A stretch of 64,000 nucleotides of DNA from Schistocerca nitens (Eukaryota > Arthropoda > Insecta > Orthoptera > Acrididae), in NCBI RefSeq assembly GCF_023898315.1, contig NC_064619.1:344305150-344369149 (forward strand), written 5' to 3'. Positions 1 to 11,426 of the stretch are shown here, in pieces. The notes under the pieces are model-generated. The model was not told the origin of the DNA. It did not search any database and worked only from the letters and a program-made list of their open reading frames with translations. Positions within the stretch are counted from its first letter, which is position 1; each line of letters opens with the position of its first letter. The translations under genes were made by a program, and so were the position numbers.

Positions 1-519
1 GGAATGACTGCTTGAAAATGGGGTTGTTATCCCAAAAATAGTAGCAAAGAACGAAAGATGAATAAATCAAATAAAAGCAAAGCATTGTTGGGAACGTGTA
101 TTTCCAAAACATATACTTTATCAGATGCAAACCATTCAGTAAAATTCTGCTTCAAAACTAATGGAGTGGTGCAGGAAAAATAACTCTAGCTGAGAGTCTG
201 TATTATGATTGGGCTTTACTAACATCCAAAATAAAGCTACCAATGGAAACAGTTCGCCCAAATACATATGTATACCTTGGTAGTCTCAACAAGTTTGATA
301 TGCGAAAAATGACACAGTAAGAATAATTTCTCCACGCATTCATCTCGCATTATACATGAGGTAAGGGAAAAATTTTCTTTCACTAAAATTTGAGATGTCT
401 CAGTGCCCACTGTTGTATACAACACTGGGTGCTCAAGTAGGTAGAACCATGCCAAGGGCTGGGTTATCAATATAATACAATGTCCGACAGTTTTGATGTT
501 AAGTTTGTCGATAATCTCA
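1..519. other. Unassigned sequence
   Basis: No gene, RNA or recognisable repeat is seen here. Short open frames on both strands have no family features and many stops around them. Confidence 0.5.
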
Positions 520-870
520 TTTTTGCTCCTCATCATTACCTTCATCTTTCTTTGGTTTAGCCTGTACTCACATTACTTGCTGATTAGCCTGTTTATTTCA
601 CTCAACAGGTCCTGCAGTTGTTTCTCATTTTCACTGAAGTTACCAGTGTCAATAGAGAATCATGTCAGTGATCCTTTCACCCAGAATTTTAACCCTACTC
701 CTAAAACTTTCTTTTATTTCTGCTATTGCTTCTTCGATGTACTGGCTGAAAAACAATGGAGATGGACTGCATCCTTGCATTATATCCCTCTTTATCCGAG
801 TAATGCTCTTTTTTGTCCATTTTAATTGTTACCTCTTGGTTCTTGTACATATTGCATACTAATGTACCCG
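520..870 (-). pseudogene. Degenerate RTE-like LINE, reverse transcriptase fragment
   Basis: Read on the minus strand this matches, region by region, the LINE remnant at 11690-11960. Both share the end sequence CCTCTTGGTTCTTG, the stretch around ATCCGAGTA, and the area where an FADD-type reverse transcriptase motif would lie. It covers only the central polymerase region, with no open frame left. The open frames on the plus strand here are antisense shadows. It is probably an old copy of the RTE-like group whose intact members lie at 40-48 kb. The assignment rests on similarity inside the window. Confidence 0.5.
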
Positions 871-1647
871 GCAGTGCTTCGCAACTGCTTATTAAGTGTG
901 GAAATTATATGTGCCTCCTGATCTCCTTCCTCCTCTCACTCTTGTGCATCTCTTTCACGCCCCTGTCTTTGTCCATCTCCTCCTCCTCCCTCTCCTCCTC
1001 CTACTCTCTCTCCACCTCGTCCACCCTCTCACTCAGCGTCTGCTCCTCCCCACTCTCTTTCTGTTCATCTCCTCTCCCCCCCCCTTCTTTCTGTCCATCT
1101 CCTCCTTCTTCCTCTCAATGTACATTTCCTCCCATCCCCATCTCTGTCCATATCCTCTTCCCCCGTACCTCACAAAAACATTGATTGGGAATTAAAGTCG
1201 CTTAAAACGAGTGAGTAAATCGATTGGAATCGTTGGTATATGGGGTATGAGAGATACCTCTGCAAGTGGTGGATCTGTGAGGATAGTAACTGCGATGACA
1301 GTATTTGGAATAGCTTTAATCTGCGAATGGGTAAGATTACAAAGTTTCATACGACTCACATTACATATTAGTATTCTAATAATAAGCCGAAAAGCCCGGA
1401 AGAGGTCTCTTATGGGGTGGGGGGATTATGTACGATGGGGCTTAACTCTGCTAATGATTTGGTACAAGAGTCACCAGACGCCTGAGCGTCAATAATTTAC
1501 ACAACTTAAAGGAATATATCCTACGGCCTTTTAGGCTAGTCGGAAGCTATCTGTTATAGAAAAGAAGATTTGAACTATGAAATTGTTTTAATAGGCAACG
1601 TCCCTTATATGTATTGGCTTATGGCCGTAGTTGATCTGTTTTCAAAG
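871..1647. repeat. Pyrimidine-rich low-complexity tract and anonymous DNA
   Basis: From about 895 to 1170 the plus strand is almost pure C/T, built from irregular CTCC and TCTC steps. This creates spurious serine- and proline-rich open frames. The remainder to the SINE at 1648 shows nothing recognisable. It is simple-sequence DNA, not a gene. Confidence 0.7.
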
Positions 1648-1848
1648 TTCAAATGTTTAAATGTATGTGAAATCTTATGGGACTTAACTGCTAAGGTCAT
1701 CAGTCCCTAAGCTTACACACTACTTAACCTAAATTATCCTAAGGACAAACACACACACCCATGCCCGAGGGAGGACTCGAATCTCCGCCGGGACCAGCCG
1801 CACAGTCTATGACTGCAGCGCCCAGACCGCTCGGCTAATCCCGCGCGG
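1648..1848 (-). mobile_element. tRNA-derived SINE (head type B)
   Basis: On the minus strand the element starts with a tRNA-like head, has a degenerate B box (GGTTCGAATCC-like, here read from GGAGGACTCGAATCTCC) and continues into the shared SINE body, ending with GACTTAACTGCTAAGGTCATCAG read on the plus strand. It is flanked by a direct repeat CTGTTTTCAAAG at 1636-1647 and 1849-1860, a 12-bp target-site duplication. It has no coding capacity and would depend on a LINE for movement. The head matches the copy at 24110-24317 and differs from the more common head at 23464 and elsewhere. Confidence 0.85.
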
Positions 1849-1860
1849 CTGTTTTCAAAG

Positions 1861-2262
1861 GACATGGGGCTAACTAACTACCGAAATGATATCAAGAGGT
1901 ATTCGATTACTACACACTGGTTTCACTAGGGTCTACACATATATGAAAACCTAAACATAACCAAAGTCTTCAATCAGAATAAGAAGAAACACATAAAGAA
2001 TTAAACTTTATCACACAGAAGTAATACACATATGGCGGGTCAGTAAAGTACACTGAATTGACTTTAAATGTAGCAGATATAACTGCTTTACCCATGATAT
2101 TAAGGAGAGATTAGGAATACACTGGAACCAATACATGTACTGGGAAAATTATCGAGCAAGTCGTGGGTACTCAAGATTCACTATAAGCAACGTTGAAACC
2201 CCAAATCACAAAAGAATAGAAATGATACAATTAAGAATCATAACTGCGGCAGTGAAACGACT
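1861..2262. other. Unassigned AT-rich sequence
   Basis: Nothing is recognised here. The stretch separates the SINE from the candidate exon on the minus strand. Confidence 0.5.
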
Positions 2263-2330
2263 TTAGCTTAATCGCAATGTTCCTAAACTTCTCACGATGC
2301 TAATCTCAACATCGCACTGAGAACACTTAC

Positions 2331-2483
2331 CATTCTGCTGTCGTCTCGAATCTAAAACAAAGATCAACTGCTGTCCATCGATTTCAGAACCAGAACGCTT
2401 TCCGTCCTTCACCGCTCTCTGAAACGCAATCTGACTGTCCACTTCTTTCCGAGACAGAATGCCCTCCATACAGAGGCAAATAA
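2331..2483 (-). CDS. Candidate internal exon of an unidentified host gene
   Basis: On the minus strand a 153-bp open stretch is bounded by a good acceptor (TTCTCACTTCAG, end at 2484) and a near-consensus donor (AATG followed by GTAAGTGT, at 2330). Both boundaries are in phase 1, so it would be a symmetric exon of 50 whole codons. The peptide includes MEGILSRKEVDSQIAFQRAV. That has a faint look of the start of an ionotropic-receptor ligand domain, but this is too weak to name. The long inverted repeat arm begins across the acceptor side, so intron and acceptor sequence is duplicated at about 6541. It could equally be a chance open frame. No neighbouring exon was found. Confidence 0.25.
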
Positions 2484-3055
2484 CTGAAGTGAGAATTCGG
2501 TCAGGTGAAAACATTACATCAGACGAAAAATACTGTTATTTCAATAAAATCTGATTTGCGTATTACTTCCCTGTTAAGAAGACTCTCGAATTATCTATCT
2601 CGAGTCTATTAAAAGGAGCTAATTACTAGGATGATTGCATTTACTTCCGCTCTTCTTATGCTCACACCGAAATTACTGGAGGAAATAAATCTTAACCGAC
2701 TAAATCATAGCAGAAGAATGTCTCGCTCGACGTGTAACGGGACACACGTCAGCATCTCTTTGTGCACACCCATTATCATTTATCAAGCGTTGTTGTTGTT
2801 GTGGTCTTCAGTCCTGAGACTGGTTTGATGCAGCTCTCCATGCTTCTTCATCTCCCAGTACCTACTGCAACCTACATACACTCCCTAATAATACAATGAC
2901 ACACTTCTTCCCGAGGGGCTGGTTATATTTGAAAACGGTTAACAAGTGACAAAAGCAAATGACCAGCTTAAAAAAGCAAAAAGGTACGAGAGGGATCTGA
3001 CAGATATCACTTAAGCCATAAACACAACTTTTCGAGGGCCTTGTTAACGACCTTT
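2475..3055 (+). repeat. Left arm of long inverted repeat (pairs with 5790-6541)
   Basis: Long stretches are the reverse complement of 5790-6541, for example GGAGCTAATTACTAGGATGA near 2617-2636, and the block around GAGGGATCTGACAGATATC near 2989. The left arm lacks roughly 190 bp found in the right arm. It also carries a later RTE fragment at about 2789-2881 that the right arm does not have. Similarity is high but not perfect, with small indels, so the duplication is not recent. Confidence 0.75.
2789..2881 (-). mobile_element. 5'-truncated 3' end of the young RTE family
   Basis: The plus strand reads GTTGTTGTTGTTGTGGTCTT and continues through CAGTCCTGAGACTGGTTTGA. This is the 3' end of the RTE copies at 43331 and 45096, including the codons for the ORF end. 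A 17-bp internal segment present in the full copies is missing. The right arm of the surrounding inverted repeat runs straight through the equivalent point, so this piece arrived after the arms formed. Confidence 0.85.
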
Positions 3056-3058
3056 CAC

Positions 3059-5770
3059 TATTATTATTATTATTATTAGTGTTATGCCCTTGAACAATGC
3101 ATTTAGACTAAACTTCATGTCAATTTCACTGTTGTTTTCTCTTTACGTTCTGCCCAAACTTCCCTCATTCGTGTGCTATGTTTCTGCTTCCGTTCTTCGG
3201 TCCACCTTAGGTCCTGTGTTCTCTTCTGCTTCTCTTTTTTCCTGTTCGCCTAGTGTTCCTTAATTCTCTGGCTGTGTTCTTGTCGTCTTTGTTCGGTCCA
3301 TTGTGTTCGTTTGTTGTGTGGTGTCTCTTGTAGTTTGTTTCTTCTGATCAGGTTCCTAAGGAGTGTTTTGTTCTGTGTTGTTTTCTATGTGATGTTCAGT
3401 TGTTCCATTTCATTTCTTGCTCCATTCATCCATTTGTTGTTTTCCTTGTGCTAACCCAGTCCAAGATCTGTCTCGTTATCCTATGTAGTGCCATTCTGCT
3501 GAGGTGTCCGTAAAACTGTAGTCATCGTTTCCTGATTTGGTCTGTTATTTTCTCTGTCTCTTCGTATAGTTCTTCAGCTGTCCTCTTTATCGATATCCCG
3601 TCTTTTTGCGTCGGTCTGAATATTTTCCGGAGTATCTTTCGTTCCGTCTCCTCTATCTGTTTGATTCGTTTCTATCCGTATACTACCGTGGTCTCGGCTG
3701 CGTTTAGTGCTTCTGTTAACACCACCGTCTCGTAGTGTCGTAGCTTGGCCTTTCGTAAGAAAGTTTTCTTATTGCAGTGATTCCAAGTCAGTTTGTAGGC
3801 TTTCTCTAGTTTCGCTTTTCTCTCTTCATTAGATACCTTATTTCTTCGTGCGATCTGTATTGTTTCTCCCAGGTACTTGAAATTTTCTGTTCTGTATATT
3901 GTCCCATATTTTGTGTGTAGTGATGGGTACTTTTGGGTGTTCATGAACTGTGTTTTCCGTATGATGTCTGTAGTTCGGTCTTGTCTGCGATTTCGTGTAG
4001 TTCCTCTATGGCTCTTACTGTTTCTGTTTCTCGTACCATTACGATGGTTAAATCGTCTGCAAACGCTAGGCACTTGACTCTTACTTTTCCTAACAGTATT
4101 CCTTTCTGTGCCTTTTCGCATTCCTTCGGTATTTTGTCCAGTACTTTGATTAACAGCAATGGCGACAGGCCGTCGCTCTGCCTGACTCCTTTTCTGATTT
4201 CGAATTGTTCTGAGAGCTCTCCATATAACTTTACTTTAGATGTCGTTTTTTCGTGTTTGCTGAATTATGGTTAGTGTCTGCCTATCTGCTCAGTATTCTT
4301 TCAGGATTTTAAAGAGGGTTTCTCTGTCTATGGAGTCGTACACCTTCTTGAAGTGACGAAGGTGATGGTTATGTTCTGTTTGTGTTGCAGGTTCCATATC
4401 TGTTCAGCGCACGACCTGTGTTTACGAAAACCAGCCTGGTATTCGCCAATCAGGTGGTCTGTATGCTTCTCTAAACCATTTAGCAGTGCTTTCGAAAGTA
4501 TCTTATATGTCATAGATAACAGTGAGATGCCCCTATAGTTGTTTGGGTACGACTTATCCCCTTTCTTGTGTAGAAGTTGTATCAGTGCTGTGCGCGGTAT
4601 CTCTTCTGTTTCCCACATCTATTTTCTGATGTTGTGAATGTGTTCTGTGATATCCGGGTCTTGTAGATTCCAGAATTTCACGATGACTCCATCCTCTCCT
4701 GGTGCCCTATTGTTTTGGAGGTTCTTGATGATTTCTCTAACTTCTTCTATCAATTGCGGTTCACTATCTGGGTTTGGTGTGGGTTCCTGTTGGTGATGCT
4801 GTGTTTAGGAGTTTCTCAAAGTACTTCGCTAGGGGCTTACAGTTGTTCTTGGTATTGGTCTCTAGTGTGCCGTCCGGTCTCCTAAAGCAGAGGTTCGGTG
4901 CTTGGTATTTCATCGTGTTTTCTCTGGATGTCCTGTAGAAATTCCTCGTGTTGTTCCTTGTGAAGTCTGCTTCTATCTCTTCTAGTTTCTGTTTGTCGTA
5001 GTTTAGTTTTTATTAGTGGATAATTTTACTCGTCTGTTTCTGTGTTTTGAGAGATTCTTGTCAGTTTTCTGGTATCTTGTTGCTACTGAACTTCTTCCAT
5101 GTGTTGATTCATCTTTCGATTGCTAGGTCACATGTGTGGTTCCACTAGTGGTGTTTCCTGGTTCTCGATGCTACTGCTAATTTTATGGCTTCCTGAAGCT
5201 TTCCTGATAGCTGTTCCCAGTTTTGCGTTGTTCCTGTCTTAATTTTCTCCAGTGTTTTCTCTTGGTTGAGTGTTAGATATTCTGGGTCTGGTCTAATCCT
5301 ATTAGGAATTAGGAGTGTCTTTATCTGTAGAAGGTGGTGATCCGAGTCAAAGAAATCGTTTCGTGTGTTGATGTTCTGGATTTCCCTCTGTGCTTCTCTT
5401 TGTATTAGGACATGGTCGACCTGTAATTATCTACTGTCATTTGGGAGTTTCCAAGAGGTTGATTTTCGTATGGGCTTCTTGAAGTTCGCTGACATGACTT
5501 TGAGGTCATGGGTCTCACAGAATTCTATCAGGTATTTCCCGTTTAGGTTTGTTTCACGGTGTGGTGTGTATCTTCCTGTAATGTGTCTGTATTTTTGTTC
5601 CTTTCCTAGTTTTGCGTTGAAGTCGCCTAGGTATTTTCTTGAGTGTCTCCTCTATTACTGTCCAAAATCCTCAATGGCGTCTGTGTTCTTCCTATTGTGG
5701 TTATTGGTTGGTGCGTGTGCGTTTATGGTCGTGTATACGTTTCCCTATTATATATATTAATATGCAGCCT
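3059..5770 (-). pseudogene. Degenerate non-LTR retrotransposon (endonuclease plus reverse transcriptase)
   Basis: Read on the minus strand, the order is that of a LINE polyprotein. An endonuclease-type motif LGDFNAKLG lies near 5610-5625, an SDHHLL-like motif near 5340, the reverse transcriptase finger motif KKGDKSYPNNYRGISLL near 4520-4565, and the catalytic-site motif CLAFADDLTIVM near 4040-4075. A (TTA)n run at 3059-3077 fits a (TAA)n 3' tail on the minus strand. Multiple stops and frameshifts split the frame, so it is dead. It sits in the hinge between two inverted-repeat arms. The motifs favour an RTE-like group; clade is uncertain. Confidence 0.7.
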
Positions 5771-5789
5771 ATATCCAGAGAGAGAGAGA

Positions 5790-6541
5790 CAGAAATTTTG
5801 TTATCAATGGCCTCGAAAAGTTCATTCAAAAGGAAAGACGCCATATATATGTTTTTAAACAGTAATTTATATTCTCTCTGTTAAAACCGGCTGTGAGGAA
5901 GAAAATGTTTTGCCGTGCTGTGCTGTGAAAATATGCGATTTATTTTTCTTTCTCATAGGCAGTTTTAACTACGATAGCAGGCCATTTAAACCCTACTTTT
6001 AACAGAAAACAGAAAAGTGGTGTTTATGGCTTGAGAGATATCTGTCAGATCCCTCTCATATCTTTTTCCTTTTCTAAGTTGTTCATTTGCTTGTTAAATG
6101 TTTGCAAATATAACCAACCTCCCGGGGAGAAGCGTGTTATTGTATTCTCTGGGACTGTTTGCTTGATAAATGATAATGGGTCCGCACACTTGACTTCATT
6201 CCTAATCAAAGTAATATGGAAATCAAAACCGACTTTGGGTGGAAAAGTAGTAAAATAATAAAGGGAATACAAGAAGATGCAGGAATGTGTCCCGTTACTT
6301 ACACGTCCTGCTTTGCTTAAAAGTCGGTTAAGATTTATTTCCTACATTAATTTCGGAAGAGCAGAAGTAAATGCAATCATCCTAGTAATTAGCTCCTTTT
6401 AATAGAATCGAGATAGATAGTTTGATAATCCTCTTAACAGGGTAAGTAACAAGCAAATCAGATTTTATTGAAATAACACCATCTTTCGTCTGATGTGATA
6501 TTTTTGCCTAACCGAATTCTCACTTCAGTCATTTGCCTCTT
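5790..6541 (-). repeat. Right arm of long inverted repeat (pairs with 2475-3055)
   Basis: It is the reverse complement of the left arm over most of its length. It is longer because about 190 bp between roughly 5815 and 6030 have no counterpart on the left. The outer end stops near GAGGCAAATGACTGAAGTGA (minus strand), which coincides with the acceptor side of the candidate exon at 2331-2483. Confidence 0.75.
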
Positions 6542-6609
6542 AAGTAATGAGTAGCCTGTTGTGTCCCTCGAACAATGGAAGCCATCCTCATATAAATATA
6601 TATTTAAAG

Positions 6610-6925
6610 AATATTTAGCCTGCATCCATCTGAACTTAAATTAGAATATCATGTAAAAATTAAAATAAATCTGTCAAGAACTTATCGAGATTTTTGTTAA
6701 CAACGTTTTACCTTTATGTATTATGTCTACTAAAATATTATACATATTAAAAGCATTTAACCTATGCCCAACTGAATCTTTATCACATTATTGTGTAAAA
6801 ATCTGAAGTAAATCAGTCACGAGTTTTTTGACATTTTTGCTGACATGTCCGTTCTTAGAGCATCGTTTAAAAATTTGAAGTAAATCAGTCGAGAACTTCC
6901 TGAGAGTTTTGGTAACAACTTTAAA
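6610..6925 (+). repeat. Degenerate tandem repeat, about two and a half units
   Basis: The motif AAATCTGAAGTAAATCAGTC, followed by GAACTT-like and GAG-TTTTTGTTAACAAC-like blocks, occurs in diverged form near 6660-6705, 6797-6840 and 6870-6920. The longer first two units also share an upstream CATTTA-CCTATGCC-like block. Spacing is irregular. Its nature is unknown. Confidence 0.5.
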
Positions 6926-6999
6926 CAAGTCTTGTCTTTATATAGTAGTACAGATTCCGATCTTTACCTATATCTTATCCTATTTTTTGAGCTTTTCAT

Positions 7000-8570
7000 A
7001 ACATCTTGCACTTGTCGAACGCTTTTTCTATTATCTATGACAGTGTCTCAAATTTTCTGAACTCTTGTCCCACTACGACAGAACTGCTGCTTTCCTTTTG
7101 TCTTTACTTTCCTTCATCCGAATTGATCGTCATTAGAAATCCTCAGTTTGTTTTTCCTTTCTTCTGTATATTATTATGGTTAAGAATTTGGATGAATGAG
7201 CTGTTAAGCTGCTTGTACTCTTACCACATCTATAGGCTTTTACTTTCTTTCGTACTGCAATGATACAATTTTTCCAAAAGTCTGAGTGTATGTCTCCATT
7301 CTCATGGATTCTTCACACTAGCTTGAATAATCGTTTGGTTGACGTTTCTCCCAATGAAATTATATGTCTATTCTGCCTTGCTTGATCACAAGACTTCGAC
7401 AACTCTTTCAAATTCTGACACTAATATTTGACCTCTTGTATTTTACTAATCGCTTTTTTTTTTTTTTTTTGGGTATCGCATTACTAGATATTCTTCTCTC
7501 TTGTAGGACCCGCCAGTGTACTGTTACCACCTATCAGCTCTCTTATTTTAGTTTAATGGAGTGATTCTTTTCTCAGATTTATAGTTCGTGACGTTATTTT
7601 CACGATCTCCGAAGTTATTTTGACTTTGGTGTACTCTGAATTTGCTCTTTTTGAATTCTTATTATTTGTTCTACAACCTTATCACTTTAGCTTCCCTGTA
7701 ATTTGTACTCATTTCTTTTCAAGTGATATTTTTATATTTCTTTTCCTGAAATTTGCTGTAATTTTTCTTTCGTGATTAATTCAAGTATTTCTTTTCTGAT
7801 GGAATAGCAGCTAATTTCCTTATTAACACATTCGTCTGTCCAATCTCTATGATTGTCCTTTCTCTTTAGAGATGTCCAGTCGTCTCCTATCGTGATAACC
7901 GTCCTTATTCGTTACTCTGTATCCATTATTCGTTACTCTGTATCCCACATTTTAGACATTGATTCTTCCTGACGATTCTCTTAATCTTTGATCTTGACTT
8001 CATATTATTAAATTGCGATCTGATTCTATATCTGCTCCTGGTTATGCCTTACAATCTAACATGTAATTTCTGAATCTTTCTTTGACCGCGATTGAATTCA
8101 GATGTGTGTTCCCTTATCTCCTTTCCCAATAAACATCCTCCTTTCATGGTTTTTGAACAGTGTAGTTTCTATTACTGTCTGAGATTTACTGCAGAGATCA
8201 AGGAGTTTTTCGTCTTTCATTCCTGCAACCACTTTCATAGTCAATCATTACCTTTTGTGTTTTACCTCTTCCCTTTGTTTAGAGTATCAGTCCACTCTGA
8301 TTAGTAAGTTTCCATGTCTCTTTCTCTTTATGTGTGGCGTTACCCATTCAGTGTCATCATATACCCTCTCTCTATCTTCCTATATTTCCCTTGTGATACT
8401 GGCATGTAAAACTGACATGTTGTTGTTCATATTGTTTTGTTGTAGATTTTGTTGAGAATACTCCAGTCCCTGAAATGTTTACAGCAACTAAACTGTCTTC
8501 CAATTAATAGTGCGTCCCACTTCCGTTATACCATTTTCTGCAGCTGTTGATACTATTGTTTATTCGTCTG
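7000..8570 (-). pseudogene. Degenerate RTE-like LINE
   Basis: On the minus strand several blocks correspond to the intact RTE copies. A KAFD-type region lies near 7015-7035 (plus strand CTTGTCGAACGCTTTTTC). A region near 7990-8160 aligns with the endonuclease end of the intact copies (plus strand TTACAATCTAACATG and ATGGTTTTTGAACAG). Another block near 8500-8555 recurs at about 19850. There is no continuous frame. A T-run at 7456-7471 interrupts it. It belongs to the same older subfamily as 11690-13900. Confidence 0.5.
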
Positions 8571-9531
8571 GCCAGAACTGAGTTTTTATTTTCAGGTCTG
8601 CTCTTACTATGATTTTTTTCCTTCTTTTTGCTCTTCTACATGTCATCAGTTCAGTGTCTGTGGAGCTTTTAATATTGTCTCAGACACATCTATTAGAAAA
8701 ATATATAGAATTCTTTACACAAGTGTGCCTCCGAGACGGAAGCTTCAGGTAAGAAGTATAACTTTACAACACAAGTTTGCATAGTGTCCAGTAGAAATTG
8801 TTATTATTATTGAAATAAAAACCCTACAGACCACGTACTAGAATGAGGGATGATTCGAAATATCGAGATGTTTTATGGAACTCAAATCACTGTAATAACG
8901 ACTGCGTATTTAAGCACTCGGCTGCGCCAGGAACTGGAGCTCACCCCTTTTGGTAGAAAATCCGCATTAAATCTGTAGTATTTTTCAAATGAGTCGGTTG
9001 TTGATGGACAGATGTATAAACATTTCTCTCGATATCTTGTAAATATATGCAACTGAATATCTTTCCTTACAAACGAATATTACACTGACAGCTTTTGTGA
9101 CTATGTTTCACTATAGTCAAGTAAACACTTCATAAAAAGTAACTAAAATATAAAATTTATTGAATACGATTCATTTCGGAGTGTTTCCTCCATCATCACA
9201 CTACAAATTAGATTAAAACTTCATTATTCGTTCCTAAAACAACGATGTAAAAATTTTTAAATGAAATGGGAAACTTTATCTGCGTTTACAGCAGAATTCC
9301 TTGCAAACGCGTTGCGTACTTCCAGAGAGAGCATAGAATCTGAACTTTATAGCCACTAACTAATTTCAAATTACTCAAAAGATATAACAGTTACTTTGTG
9401 TTTTATAATTTAAGCTAATTTAAAAGGTTATTTTCTGACTTGCAAGCCTATATCACATTTGATGCAGTTTGCAAATCTCAAAAGTAAAAGCTAAAAAAAA
9501 ATAAATAAAAAATGCGCAATCCAACTACAAA
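8571..9531. other. Unassigned sequence
   Basis: Only AT-rich, short-frame sequence is seen. No family motif was recognised. Confidence 0.5.
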
Positions 9532-9545
9532 GAAACTGAATGTTG

Positions 9546-10237
9546 AAACTTCCTGGCAGATTGAAAGTGTGTGCCCGACCGAGACTCGAACTCGGGACCT
9601 TTGCCTTTCGCGGGCAAGTACTCTACCATCTGAGTTACCGAAGCACGACTCACGCCCGGTACTCACAGCTGTACATTCTGCCAGTATCTCGTCTCCTACC
9701 TTCCAAACTTTACAGAAGCTCTCCTGCGAACCTTGCAGAACTAGCACTCCTGAAAGAAAGGATATAGCGGAGACATGGCTTAGCAACAGCCTGGGGGATA
9801 TTTCCAGAATGAGATTTTCACTCCGCAGCGGAATGTGCGCTGATATGAAACTTCCTGGCAGATTAAAACTGTGTGCCGGACCGAGACTCGAACTCGGGAC
9901 CTTAGCCTTTCGCGGGCAAGTGCTCTACAATCTGAGCTACCGAAGCACGACTCACGCCCGGTACTCATAGCTTTACATTCTGCCAGTATCTCGTCTCCTG
10001 CCTTCCAGGTTCGCAGGAGAGCTTCTGTAAAGTTTGGAAGGTAGGAGACGAGATACTGGCAGAATGTAAAGCTGTGAGTACGGGGCGTGAGTCGTGCTTC
10101 GGTAGCTCAGATGGTAGAGCACTTGCCCCCGAAAGGCAAAGGTCCCGAGTTCGAGTCTCGGTCGGGCACACACTTTTAATCTGCCAGGAAGTTTCATATC
10201 AGCGCACACTCCACTGCAGAGTGAAAATCTCATTCTG
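9546..10237. repeat. Composite array of tRNA-like repeat units (two minus, one plus)
   Basis: Two units read on the minus strand (9546-9847, about 303 bp, and 9848-10012) are followed by one inverted unit on the plus strand (10013-10237). Each carries an internal Pol III promoter pair: an A box GGTAGCTCAGATGGTAGAGC-like block and a B box GAGTTCGAGTCTC. The anticodon arm is TTGCC / GGCAA, but the acceptor arm does not pair, so these are tRNA-derived repeats and not functional tRNA genes. The whole block lies between direct repeats GAAACTGAATGTTG at 9532-9545 and 10238-10251, so it appears to have been inserted as one 692-bp piece. Confidence 0.85.
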
Positions 10238-10251
10238 GAAACTGAATGTTG

Positions 10252-10897
10252 TTACCCTAAAATGGAATGCGACCGAAACGCGCCGTAATTAAGAACTGTT
10301 AACGTTTAGTGTGGGTGCAAAGTGTCTGCTTATTTATGTAATACCTTCCACCTTCTCAGAATGGGCTGCTATAAATAAATAACACTTGCAAGGACAGTGT
10401 TTTGTTATTCGTGACAGGCAGTCCAACCGCAGTGTCATAAGACTTTTATTGTTCTCTCACCCTTGTGTAAAGCAAGATGGTTACTTGAGTCACGCCGCAT
10501 TTACTTCACCCTTGAAAATTTTATAGTGCCCTGCTGTCGACGGGATGCCTACTCCGACGATTTCGGCCATGTCTCAATCAGAGGTCGACAGAGAAACCCG
10601 TGCGGCTGCTGACCTTTAATAACCATCCTTTTCCAGGTGCTCTCCTTTTTGAACGAGCAAAATTGTATGATGAGATAATGTGCTGCCAGCCCTGTAATGA
10701 TGAACGCTTTATGCTCCAAGAAACAGCATTCCGCGGTAATAACGTCAGACAGATTCTTGTCTGAAAAACACGAACGCTTGAGGCCAAGGAATTTCTGCAA
10801 CGTTTTTACAAGCATTTGCCTGAGAGAAAAGTCTGTCAAATGACGTCTCTTTGCATTCTTTCGTCCTACTTAAACTTGCTAATGTTCCTCCCAAAAA
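10252..10897. other. Unassigned sequence with one open frame of unclear status
   Basis: The minus strand is open for 96 codons at 10549-10839 with no recognised motif. Nothing else supports a gene. It may be a decayed transposon. Confidence 0.4.
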
Positions 10898-11426
10898 GGA
10901 CAATGAAAGAGAATGAAGTCTGTCAATGTATAGGAAGTTTATTGTTTCTTTTTTTTACGATAGTTTTTAAACCGTTTCGTAGCCTTAATAATCCCAACAC
11001 CCAGGCATTGTTTTACATGCGTCCTGATTTCTTTCCATGTTTCCCATATTTTAAACCTATTTCCGACTTCGTGCAACTCATTCTTGTATTAAACTCAACT
11101 ACAGTTATTGAAATTATGTAATTAAATTAACATAACGTAAAAAGTCATTAAAATATCATTTCTAGTCTACAAAAAATGGACTGCAAGCACAAAGTAAACA
11201 GTTGACATAAAATATTTATATTGTTCGTATGAAGTTAAAATACGGTGTTCATATTATTAGAATCAGTAGGTTTGTCTAGTGCATAATATTAATTCAGGGC
11301 AACAGTATAATCATCATTTGTCCATGGATGACATTTGCTGATGCATTCGCGTTTGACATCAACGAAGTAACCACAGACTTTTAAAAAAAGAAAATGAAGA
11401 GTTCAACTTTTATGATTTTTAGCTGC
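10898..11426 (+). repeat. Left arm of a 12-kb-spaced inverted duplication (pairs with 23335-23892)
   Basis: The sequence is the reverse complement of 23335-23892 in long near-identical blocks, for example GAATGAAGTCTGTCAATGTA, and GAGTTCAACTTTTATGATTT at the far end. The left arm has extra segments of about 70 bp (near 10990-11055) and about 100 bp (near 11230-11330). It lacks the SINE that splits the right arm. AGTTGACATAAAA at 11200-11212 is the unoccupied target. Confidence 0.85.

Noticed and set aside
813..1195. Serine/proline-rich proteins
   Set aside because: They are translations of a pyrimidine-rich low-complexity tract in several frames.
9546..10237. Functional tRNA genes
   Set aside because: A and B boxes and an anticodon arm are present, but the acceptor arm does not pair, copies are tandem and inverted, and identical sequence recurs as dispersed repeats. 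These are tRNA-derived repeats.
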